From NCBI GenBank assembly GCA_016711295.1, contig JADJTE010000002.1:372001-436000 (forward strand): a DNA stretch of 64,000 bases. Direction: 5' to 3'. The DNA is from Sphingobacteriales bacterium. GTDB taxonomy: Bacteria > Bacteroidota > Bacteroidia > Chitinophagales > UBA2359. Numbering within the stretch: the stretch's first letter is position 1; each line of letters starts with the position of its first letter. Below are positions 38,462 to 46,152 of the stretch, one piece after another. Under the pieces are notes generated by a model. It ran no database searches, was not told the DNA's origin, and was given only the letters and a program-made list of their open reading frames with translations. Both the position numbers and the translations under genes were made by a program.

Positions 38462-38971
38462 ATGCTACAACGTCTTTTTATCATTTTTGGGGCTATTGGC
38501 TTAATAGGCACAATAGAGGCTTGCCGTTATGTGCCGCCCCCGCCGCCCATTAGTGCCGTTCACGCACAACGCGCCACCGAAATTACCACTTTTGCCCAAA
38601 CCCTATTGGGGTCGCCTTACCAATATACGGGCACTTCGCCGTCGGGCTTTGATTGTTCAGGATTTACTTACTATGTCTATGGCAAATACGGCATATCTAT
38701 CCCGCATGGTTCTAAGGAACAAATCAATGAGGGCAAACCCGTAGCTCTCTGCGACGCTGCTCCTGCCGACCTCCTTATATTTACAGGCACCGACTCTACT
38801 GACCGTAGCCCTGGACATGTAGGCATTGTGCTGCGCAATGATAATTGTTTGGTTTCGTTTATACATTCCTCGTCTAATGGAGGCGTAAAAATCAGTACTG
38901 TTGAGCGCGGTTATGCTACGCGGTTTTTGGGGGTTCGTCGCTTAGATTTGAGTCTTGCGAAGCAATTATAG
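38462..38971 (+). CDS. NlpC/P60 cell-wall peptidase, probable lipoprotein
   Basis: Cleaves D-gamma-glutamyl-diamino acid bonds in peptidoglycan peptides. 169 residues. The N-terminal hydrophobic segment ends in TIEAC, a plausible though imperfect lipobox at Cys21, and a Pro-rich linker (YVPPPPPI) follows. The catalytic triad is visible: Cys65 in SGFDCSGFTYYVYGKYGI, His119 in SPGHVGIVL and His135 in SFIHSSSNGG. Expected in the periplasm, acting on cell-wall turnover. It has its own promoter element and a hairpin immediately after the stop. Confidence 0.9.
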   Translation: MLQRLFIIFGAIGLIGTIEACRYVPPPPPISAVHAQRATEITTFAQTLLGSPYQYTGTSPSGFDCSGFTYYVYGKYGISIPHGSKEQINEGKPVALCDAAPADLLIFTGTDSTDRSPGHVGIVLRNDNCLVSFIHSSSNGGVKISTVERGYATRFLGVRRLDLSLAKQL

Positions 38972-39014
38972 CACAAGCCTTATAGGTTTTTGGACAACCT
39001 ACAAGGCTTGTGTG
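38971..39014 (+). terminator. Long hairpin after the NlpC/P60 gene
   Basis: CACAAGCCTTATAGGTT pairs with AACCTACAAGGCTTGTG with one mismatch around a 7-nt loop. No T-run follows, so it may stabilise the 3' end or act bidirectionally rather than terminate alone. Confidence 0.6.
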
Positions 39015-39034
39015 CGGAAATGAATTAGGCAAAA

Positions 39035-39155
39035 GTAACTATTTAGCCTTGTGGGGAAATAGCCATTTCTAATCGAATATGCAGCGATGTCAGGCATTAT
39101 TAGATAAATATTGCTCATTACCCCATACCCAAAACCCTATACCCTAAATAGTTAC
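39035..39155 (+). repeat. Short MITE-like element, copy F (121 bp)
   Basis: GTAACTATTTAGCCTTGTGG to CCCTAAATAGTTAC. Flanks AGGCAAAA (39027-39034) and GGGCAAAA (39156-39163) match at 7 of 8 positions. It lies between the 3' ends of the convergent NlpC/P60 and phoD genes. Confidence 0.85.
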
Positions 39156-39184
39156 GGGCAAAAAGCAGTTATATCGATGCTTGT

Positions 39185-41209
39185 CTAATGCTTGACCACA
39201 ATTTTTCGGGTTATGGGTTGCGATTGTTTATTGCTTTGCAGGCGTAACAAATACGCGCCTTCGGGCAGATGTTGGGTTGCAAAGCGCAATGTATATATGC
39301 CTGCGGCGAGGTTTCCTGTGTGTAGGGTGGCTATTTGTTTGCCACTTAGGTCGTGCAAGGTGGCTTGCAGGGTTTGGGCAGCTGCTAAGGCATAATGTAC
39401 GTGTACCTCGTTGTCGGCGGGATTCGGATAAGTGGCTATCAGCAGTAGGCTGTTGTTCGGGTTAGCGGGTATGTTAGGAACAGATACGACCAAATCGGGT
39501 GCGGCAGCGGGTGGGTCGGGCAATGAGGGCATAGGTTCGGCGGCGGTTTGCAGGTGTGTTATTTGGTCTAAGGTATAGCGGGCAGCCTCAAAATTTTCGT
39601 TGCTTGTTGGATACTCGCGCGATTCGATGCTGTACCAATCTGATTGAGCTTTGTCGGCAGCCAAATCCAAGACCAAATAGCCGTGGTCGGCAATATTGAG
39701 GTATTTGGCGTGCGGATTGACGCTCAAACCCAAATTTTCAACTGTTTCTACGGGCAGGGGCAATGTTATTGCCTCATCGTTGGCAGAGGTAACGCTGGGC
39801 GTAACAAACTCAACGGCAAAGGACGTAGCACCCGTATTGGGGTCGTAGCCGCTTTGAGGCGTAAGCGTCACATCGGCAGCGATGCCCAAGTGTATATCGC
39901 CTGTGAGGAAGACCACATTTTTTATCGCCAAACTGTCTATTAGGTGGGCTACTTTGGCACGCTCGGCGGGATAGCCGTCCCACATATCAAAATTAGGGAT
40001 TATATTTAGGGTGTTTATTGGTGAAATAACAACTTGGTTGCCCATGATTCGCCAATGTGCCGTGCTGCTGCTCAATTGTTGTTGGACCCATGCCAATTGT
40101 TCTGTACCCAGCAAGGTGCGGTTGGGATTGCTGATGGCGGTATCGGTGGCAGCGGCTACTTGTTCTTCGCGTCCTTCGTGGCGGGTATCTATCATAATGA
40201 GGTCGGCTAAATTGCCGTAGTGGAAGGTTCGGTATACGCGACGCGGGTCGCCTTGGGCGGGGTCGCGTATAGGCATCCATTCAAAATAGGCTTGTAGGGC
40301 GTTTTGTTTGCGCAGCGCATATTCGCCTTCTGAGGCATCGTGGTTGCCTGCACCGCTTGACCAAGCGTCGTTGGCAACTTCGTGGTCGTCCCAAACTGTA
40401 ATAAAGGCGTGTTGTTGGTGGGCACGGCGTAGGTCGGGGTCGAGTTTGTATAGCGAATGTCGGGTGCGATAATCTGCCAAGCTCAATATTTCGTGTTCGG
40501 GTTGGTGCAGGCGCACAGTATCGTCGTCAAAATCGTCGCCTATGCCATATTCATAGATATAGTCGCCGAGATGGATTACTGCATCGAGGTCTAATCGGTC
40601 AGCTACACGTCCGTAGGCGTTGAAATAGCCTTGTTGATAGTGGCTACACGATACTACGCCGAATCGCAAGCGCGACACGTCGCCGTCGGGTGCGGTTCGG
40701 GTACGTCCTATGAGCGACGGCGTACCAAATGCGGCAAAGCGATAATAATAGGCGGTGCCTGCCTGTAGGTTGCCTACATCGACTTTGACGGTATAGTCGC
40801 GGCTGTTGTCGGTCTGTACCTCGCCGTTTTGTATGATATTGGTCATGGCGGGGTCGGTAGCTATTTGCCACGATACCAACACGGGTTCGTCGTTGGTGGG
40901 TGTTACGCGCGTCCATATCACTACGCGGTCGCTGAGGGGGTCGCCGGAGGCTATTCCGTGATAGAAAGGCGCGTAGTTGGGGTTAAAAGGCAGCGAGTCG
41001 GCTTGTTCTGATTTATGAGCATGACGGCGCGAGTGGTTGATAGATTGCGCTCCCATGGCTTGTTCCCACGAAGTAAAATGGGTTGCTTCCAAACTGCGGC
41101 GCAAGGTTTCGCGCTCTTTGGCAGTGGTGGGTTTAGCGGTTGTTTGTGCCACAGACCAAGGACAGTAGGCAATAGCTATGAGGCAAACTATGGATATTAG
41201 GTGTTTCAT
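39185..41209 (-). CDS. phoD: PhoD-like alkaline phosphatase/phosphodiesterase with T9SS sorting domain
   Basis: Secreted phosphoesterase of 674 residues. The start at 41209 (MKHLISIVCLIAIAYCPWSV) gives a signal peptide; the longer upstream reading lacks one. The N-terminal PhoD domain is HGIASGDPLSDRVVIWTRVT with a fibronectin-like strand region. The metal-binding catalytic part has LRFGVVSCSHYQQGYFNAYG, AVIHLGDYIYEYG, FITVWDDHEVANDAWSSGAG, HWRIMGNQVVISP and FLTGDIHLGIAADV. A Pro-rich linker leads to a T9SS type A domain (LIATYPNPADNEVHVHYAL ... GAYLLRLQS). Intact. It probably releases phosphate from extracellular esters; a promoter element lies 29 bp upstream. Confidence 0.92.
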   Translation of the reverse strand: MKHLISIVCLIAIAYCPWSVAQTTAKPTTAKERETLRRSLEATHFTSWEQAMGAQSINHSRRHAHKSEQADSLPFNPNYAPFYHGIASGDPLSDRVVIWTRVTPTNDEPVLVSWQIATDPAMTNIIQNGEVQTDNSRDYTVKVDVGNLQAGTAYYYRFAAFGTPSLIGRTRTAPDGDVSRLRFGVVSCSHYQQGYFNAYGRVADRLDLDAVIHLGDYIYEYGIGDDFDDDTVRLHQPEHEILSLADYRTRHSLYKLDPDLRRAHQQHAFITVWDDHEVANDAWSSGAGNHDASEGEYALRKQNALQAYFEWMPIRDPAQGDPRRVYRTFHYGNLADLIMIDTRHEGREEQVAAATDTAISNPNRTLLGTEQLAWVQQQLSSSTAHWRIMGNQVVISPINTLNIIPNFDMWDGYPAERAKVAHLIDSLAIKNVVFLTGDIHLGIAADVTLTPQSGYDPNTGATSFAVEFVTPSVTSANDEAITLPLPVETVENLGLSVNPHAKYLNIADHGYLVLDLAADKAQSDWYSIESREYPTSNENFEAARYTLDQITHLQTAAEPMPSLPDPPAAAPDLVVSVPNIPANPNNSLLLIATYPNPADNEVHVHYALAAAQTLQATLHDLSGKQIATLHTGNLAAGIYTLRFATQHLPEGAYLLRLQSNKQSQPITRKIVVKH

Positions 41210-41237
41210 CGTAAAATAAGGGGGTCTAAGGTTTGTG

Positions 41238-41245
41238 CAAAGATA
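41238..41245 (-). promoter_or_regulatory. Bacteroidota -7 promoter element for phoD
   Basis: Minus-strand TATCTTTG matches TAnnTTTG, 29 bp before the start at 41209. No Pho-box-like direct repeat was recognised nearby. Confidence 0.5.
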
Positions 41246-41470
41246 CAGAAAAGTAGCGTCTTTTTTGCTGCACAGAATAGCGATTTTTCTTGCCCCTTTC
41301 AAATGGTGCTGCTGGGTTTTGGTAGGCGGGTGGTCTTGAATAGAAAAAAGCACGACATCTGGGGCGATAAAGCCCGAGAGGTCGTGCGGATAGGCGTGTT
41401 TAGATGAGTATAAGTTCAAAGATAATGTTTATCAAGGGGCGGGCAAGCAATCAGGATATATTTATCGGGT

Positions 41471-42202
41471 TTATTGCTTGATGGCATCTTCGGCAGATAT
41501 TTTTAGTCGTTCGCCTTTTTGGTAAGCAACGATAAACGCGCTGTTATAGCCTTGTTGTTTGAGTTGTCGTTCGAGGTTTTGAGCGTCTTTATAGTTGTTA
41601 AAATCGCCTGTGAGATAACGTACATAGCCGCCGCCGCCAGTTTCGGTTACAACTTTTCGGTTGCCTAAACTTTTCATAAATGCTGCGCCTGGTTTTTCTT
41701 TGAACGCACCGATTTGTATTTTAAATGATAGCGAAGTTATGTCATAGGTAGGCAATGCGGTGGTGGGGCTTTTGCGCACGGTATATTCGCTGTTAGCTGT
41801 GAGAGCGGGGCGCGAGCCTTCCAATACGGCATGCATGATTTCGGGCTCTGTTTTATTGATGGTGCTGATCATTCGTTGGTCTTCGACCGAGCCATTTTTA
41901 TTGACCAATACCAATTTATACGATTTGTTTTCGATGAGTTTGAAATAGAAGCGTCCATCTTGATTGGTTACAAAACGCTGCCTGCTGGCAGACGCAGGGT
42001 CTAACAACTCTACGCTGGCTTCGGCTAATGGTTGTTTGGTCACTTTATCATAGACCATACCAATGAGCAATAATCGAATACCACTGTTATTGGTCAATAT
42101 TTCGGGGTCCAAAGATGGCGTTACTTCGGTTGTGGCAAAAGTCGCTATGGTATGACTTGTAATGAGCAGTAGTGTTGCGCAAAATAAAGATAATTTTTTC
42201 AT
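41471..42202 (-). CDS. Exported protein with carboxypeptidase-regulatory-like and SPOR domains
   Basis: A 243-residue envelope protein. Signal peptide MKKLSLFCATLLLITSHTIA, cleavage near TFA. Residues about 45-125 form a carboxypeptidase-regulatory-like/PEGA-type beta domain (GMVYDKVTKQPLAEASVELL ... NQDGRFYFKL). The C-terminal 75 residues form a SPOR domain (FKIQIGAFKEKPGAAFMKSL ... YLTGDFNNYKDAQNLERQLK ... GYNSAFIVAYQ), which binds denuded glycan strands at division sites. Likely periplasmic or an outer-membrane-associated peptidoglycan-binding protein. Intact and apparently monocistronic. Confidence 0.82.
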   Translation of the reverse strand: MKKLSLFCATLLLITSHTIATFATTEVTPSLDPEILTNNSGIRLLLIGMVYDKVTKQPLAEASVELLDPASASRQRFVTNQDGRFYFKLIENKSYKLVLVNKNGSVEDQRMISTINKTEPEIMHAVLEGSRPALTANSEYTVRKSPTTALPTYDITSLSFKIQIGAFKEKPGAAFMKSLGNRKVVTETGGGGYVRYLTGDFNNYKDAQNLERQLKQQGYNSAFIVAYQKGERLKISAEDAIKQ

Positions 42203-42636
42203 AATACAATTAGGTTGGGAGTATCAAGTGATATAGCCATGTCTAAGCATTAAACCGCAATATGCGTGCCAAGTTTTAAAAATCGATACCTATTCTATTA
42301 GATTTGTCTTTATTGACAAAATTGTGTTTTGGAGTCTATAAAACAGCCTTATATGGGCACTATTATACTGCTGCCAAAGCATTATTTTGTTTCATTTCCG
42401 AGTGGTTCATTGTTTTTTTGACAGAACAAAGACAAAACAATATGCAACTTCCATGTATGGTATTATTTGACCTTATCAATTTGGTATTAAATTTAATCGA
42501 CATGTATTGCATTAGAATGGAGGTGTCCTTAAAAATGTGCGTTAAGTGTTCGTTATTATAGACAAACGCATTATTATCAAAGTTAATAACAGTCTAATTG
42601 CCCCATCTCATTTGACGTTATTGGGGATAGGCAGGT
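42203..42636. other. AT-rich gap between the SPOR gene and nadK
   Basis: 434 bp. A plus-strand reading (42304-42561, 85 codons) starts MSLLTKLCFGVYKTALYGHY and is hydrophobic, but it has no recognisable domain, ribosome-binding site or neighbour support, so it is not called as a gene. No repeat or terminator of note was seen. Confidence 0.4.
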
Positions 42637-43536
42637 TTAATTGCGGGTGTCTTGCCCCCACATTAATTTTTGCCGAATGGTGCTGAAAAAGTTACGTTGC
42701 TCGTCTATCAGGACGCGCACCAAACAAAAATCGAAATCGGATTTGCGGACGGATAGCTGGTAGCTATCGTCAATAATAACGGAGCGCGAATCTAAAGTAC
42801 ACAAAAAATTAGGGCTTCTTCCTTCTACTTTAAAACTGATTTCGGCGGTATCGGGCACTACAATAGGGCGTACATTGAGGTTGTGTGGTGCTATGGGAGT
42901 GATGGTAAATGCCCGTGAGTCGGGGTGTACGATGGGTCCGCCGCAACTCATCGAATAGGCGGTAGAGCCAGTAGGAGTGGCAACGATGATGCCGTCTGCC
43001 CAATAAGAGTTCAAGAATACGTTATCTATATAGGTGTGTACAACAATCATGGCAGAAGTATCTTGTTTGACGATGGCAAATTCGTTGAGGGCATAGTTAG
43101 TGCCCTCGAACAAGGCGGGTTGGCTATCGAGGCTTATCAGGCTGCGGCGTTCTAAGCAATATTTCCCTTGCAAAAGAGCCTGCCACGCGTGGTCTATTTC
43201 GCTTTTGCCCACATCAGTCAACAGACCCAAGCGACCCGTATTGATGCCCAATACCGGAATATTGCTATTTTTGACCAAACCGACGGTATTGAGCAAAGTG
43301 CCGTCGCCGCCTATGCTCAACAAAAAATCGAAAGCGTTGGGTTGGCAGTCAGCAGCAGTAAAACAGCGCGTATCGGCGAGGGGTATTTCGGGCAAAAGGT
43401 CGGCTATTTGAGCGGCGTACTCATTGTATAGAAGTACTTTGATGCCGGCATTTCGGAGCGAGGCAATCAGTTGATTGATAAAATAGGCATCAGTCTCTTT
43501 GACGGTTCTGCTATATAAACCTACTTTTATGGGCAT
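42637..43536 (-). CDS. nadK: NAD kinase
   Basis: Phosphorylates NAD to NADP, the only route to NADP. 299 residues with KVGLYSRTVKETDAYFINQL at the start, the glycine-rich catalytic motif LLSIGGDGTLLNTVGLVKNS (Asp acts as base), LGINTGRLGLLTDV, NEFAIVKQDTSAMIVVHTYI, DGIIVATPTGSTAYSMSCGG and PIAPHNLNVRPIVVPD. Intact. It follows the outer-membrane-protein and CBS genes on the same strand, an order seen in many Bacteroidota, so co-expression is likely. Confidence 0.96.
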   Translation of the reverse strand: MPIKVGLYSRTVKETDAYFINQLIASLRNAGIKVLLYNEYAAQIADLLPEIPLADTRCFTAADCQPNAFDFLLSIGGDGTLLNTVGLVKNSNIPVLGINTGRLGLLTDVGKSEIDHAWQALLQGKYCLERRSLISLDSQPALFEGTNYALNEFAIVKQDTSAMIVVHTYIDNVFLNSYWADGIIVATPTGSTAYSMSCGGPIVHPDSRAFTITPIAPHNLNVRPIVVPDTAEISFKVEGRSPNFLCTLDSRSVIIDDSYQLSVRKSDFDFCLVRVLIDEQRNFFSTIRQKLMWGQDTRN

Positions 43537-43692
43537 AGGTACGGGTTTTAGAGGGATTTTTTTAATTCTAAGGCTTTTAAATTATCGTTCTTGCTTGGAT
43601 TTGTGCTTATTTAGCCTGACTTTTGTTGGGTTTGGCGTTATAGATGAGCAAAGTTGGCTAAATCTCTCTCATTAGGCAATACTGAATGGCAA

Positions 43693-45246
43693 TCAATCGT
43701 AATTGGTTCGGAAAGATACAAAAAAGCCGCTTTCGCGCTCGGCATTGAGCGAGTATTCGAGGCTCAATACCATATCATAAACGCTAAAAATATCAATACC
43801 CAAGCCGCAAGCCCCAGCCATTTGTTCGATAGCGGGTTATTGGCGTAATAAGCGTCTTTGACGTAGGCGGCTTCCAAGTAGGTTTTGAGATAGATAGCTA
43901 AGGGCAGGGTTCGGAATTGGTCGCCTTTGAGCAAGGGATTTTTGAATTTGACGTTGAGCAACTCGTATTTCAGGGCGGTGCGCAATAGCCCGAAATGTTG
44001 CCCATCAATCACATAATATTCATAGCCGCGCAAGTAGCTCGTTCCGTAGCCCAAGCCTTGCTGATTGTAGTAAGGTTGGCGTTCTGGAAATGAGACGCGC
44101 CCGTGGGCATTAGCCAATCCATACCAGCGTTTGCCCAACTGAAAATAATAGGTATAGCCCATCCATAGCGACATCATATTGATATCGCTGCTCGACGACA
44201 AGCCCAATTTATTGAAATTAAGCCTAAAAAAATAGCCATGTAGCGGATAAGGGCGTATGTCGCGATAGTCGGCGGTATAAGTATAATTGAAATGCGGGTA
44301 AATTTGTCGGGTTCGTCCGTCTAGGAAATAATCGGGATTAATTTGAGCTACATAATCTTTTATGTGATTAATCGTATAGTTAATTCCCAAATTATGACTT
44401 TCCTGCACATTGGGTCGGTGTGTGATAGATGCGCCTACGCGAAATCGGCTGCGTAGGTTTTCGAGTGTATCGCGGTAAAATTCTTGTCTGTTGCCAAATG
44501 TGCGCCATGCTACTTCGCGATTGGTGATATAATTGCCCGAAAAACTGATGCCCGTTTTGCCCCGTTGGTCTAAGAACGGAACTTGATAGTTGATTTCAAA
44601 TTTTTGGGTATACCCCAATTGGAATAGGAGTTTTAGTTTTTCGCGTCGCCCTCTAAAATTGTAATGTATAAATTGAAATCCGTATTCTGTGCGGCGCAGG
44701 TCGCGCTGGTGCGTCACCCACCAATCGTTAAAATTGCGGTCGGTGAGTTGAAAGATAGGCACGGGAAAGATATACCATCGTTCCTCTACGTTGATAAGTA
44801 GCTCGGCTTCTTTATTGCGCCATGCTGCTATGCGAACTGTCACGTCGTTGAACAAGCTCGTGTTATAAACTTGGTTGCGATTTTTCTTGAAAACGGCTTC
44901 CAAATCGGCGATTTGGAGCATCTCCCACCCGAAAATCGAGTTCGCGCAGTATAATTCGGTCTTTGTCCGCTTATTACCTTTCAAAGCTTTATCTTCTTGA
45001 CAATGAGGTAGGGCGCGGCATTACTATTATAGCGGCGGGGTAGGGTGTCGGGTGTGGCTACTATATGCGGGTTGCGGTCCAATGGGTGGTGTCGGGTGTG
45101 GCGGTTTGGGCTTGAATTATTGGTGTATTTAGCAGCGCGGCGGCGATTAAGGCAGTACAAAACAAAACCCTTCCGAAAGTGAAATAGCTGTCGGAAGGGT
45201 TTTGTTCAGAGCTAAGAGAATGGTGCGTTGGCTTAGGCAACATCAA
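43693..45246 (-). pseudogene. BamA/TamA-like outer-membrane beta-barrel protein, several frameshifts
   Basis: Outer-membrane protein of about 515 residues. The N-terminus (from 45246, though the true start may be lower) has a signal-like segment GRVLFCTALIAAALLNTPII. A POTRA-like domain follows (KLKGNKRTK, then in another frame RIILRELDFRVGD, then LEAVFKKNRNQVYNTSLFND). The barrel has NFRGRREKLKLLFQLGYTQK, YQVPFLDQRGKTGISFSGNY, RFRVGASITHRPNVQESHNL and GTSYLRGYEYYVIDGQHF. After a G-run break (43804) it ends GIDIFSVYDMVLSLEYSLN ... SGFFVSFRTNYD. Other breaks lie near 44955, 44935 and 45050. A single POTRA and this size suggest an accessory TamA-like barrel rather than BamA itself. Confidence 0.78.
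45163..45204 (-). terminator. Intrinsic terminator of the CBS gene, overlapping the 5' end of the barrel gene
   Basis: On the minus strand CAAAACCCTTCCGA pairs with TCGGAAGGGTTTTG around a 14-nt loop, followed by TTTTG. It lies about 100 bp after the CBS gene stop, in the right place to end that transcript. It overlaps codons 15-28 of the longest barrel reading, so either the barrel gene starts further down or the hairpin controls read-through into it. Confidence 0.65.
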
Positions 45247-45305
45247 ATATCAAACCTAATAGGCGGGGCAAAGAATGTGAGAATTAATATTGTATTGTAA
45301 TAATA

Positions 45306-45965
45306 TCAAATATTTAAATAATTCATCAAGGAATGATAATGCTCTACGGCACTGTCTTGGTATTCGTTGGTTTGGTAGGTAGCACGTATTTCATATCCAT
45401 ATCGTTCAAAATCAGTGATGAGCATATCCAAATCGGTGCGGTTTATTTTGAGCGTTACATCTAATAAATGGCTATTATCGTTGCGCGGTATGGCAAACAA
45501 ACTCAATATTTTAGCATCGTTTGCCTCCACAATGCGGGCTATCTCGGACAATACATAGTCATATTCGCCAATTTCGAGGCTGATAATGCCGCCTATCTCC
45601 TGTACCGAGTTGGCAACTGCCATATACGACAGCACGCTCGATAGCGTAATAATGCCCACGTATTCTTCTTGATGATTGAGTACGGCTACTGCCGATAGTT
45701 GGTGTACTTGAATACATTTTAATACCTCGTATACGTGAGCTGTATCGAACACAAAAATGCGCAACAATGGCAATTTGCCGACCGTTGCGCTTTGGTCGAG
45801 GTACGGAATAGTACACTCATCAAGCATCCCCATATATTGCTGGTCTTGGGCTATGACAGGCAGATGCTGTACATGAAACCGCTGCATCTGTGCCAATGCC
45901 TTGCTATGAGGGTCGGTTTCTTGAAGCGGCGGGATATTATGGTGTAAAAGTTGGTGTGATGTCAT
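45306..45965 (-). CDS. CBS-domain protein
   Basis: A 219-residue cytoplasmic protein from the start at 45965 (MTSHQLLHHNIPPLQETDPH). Two CBS motifs are seen: AQMQRFHVQHLPVIAQDQQY and CIQVHQLSAVAVLNHQEEYV followed by GIITLSSVLSYMAV. A C-terminal ACT-like part follows (GGIISLEIGEYDYVLSEIAR ... LLDVTLKINRTDLDMLITDF). CBS pairs bind adenosine nucleotides. In Bacteroidota this protein commonly stands next to nadK, as here. Intact frame. Confidence 0.85.
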   Translation of the reverse strand: MTSHQLLHHNIPPLQETDPHSKALAQMQRFHVQHLPVIAQDQQYMGMLDECTIPYLDQSATVGKLPLLRIFVFDTAHVYEVLKCIQVHQLSAVAVLNHQEEYVGIITLSSVLSYMAVANSVQEIGGIISLEIGEYDYVLSEIARIVEANDAKILSLFAIPRNDNSHLLDVTLKINRTDLDMLITDFERYGYEIRATYQTNEYQDSAVEHYHSLMNYLNI

Positions 45966-46152
45966 AGAAACTACAAAAAAGAAAGGGAACGACATGACAT
46001 TTCTTGTGGAAATGAAATGCACGCTCCTTATTGTTTAACCCTAAAAACCTAAAGCCATGAAAAACCGATGTAAAAGTAGGGCATTATTTTCACTTTTGCT
46101 ACATTGGCGAACACTTTTTTTGTGCAAACGCTAAAAAAAGTTAAAACAAGCC

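Noticed and set aside
42304..42561. Plus-strand 85-codon hydrophobic ORF
   Set aside because: AT-rich intergenic composition, no ribosome-binding site, no family; hydrophobicity follows from T-rich codons.
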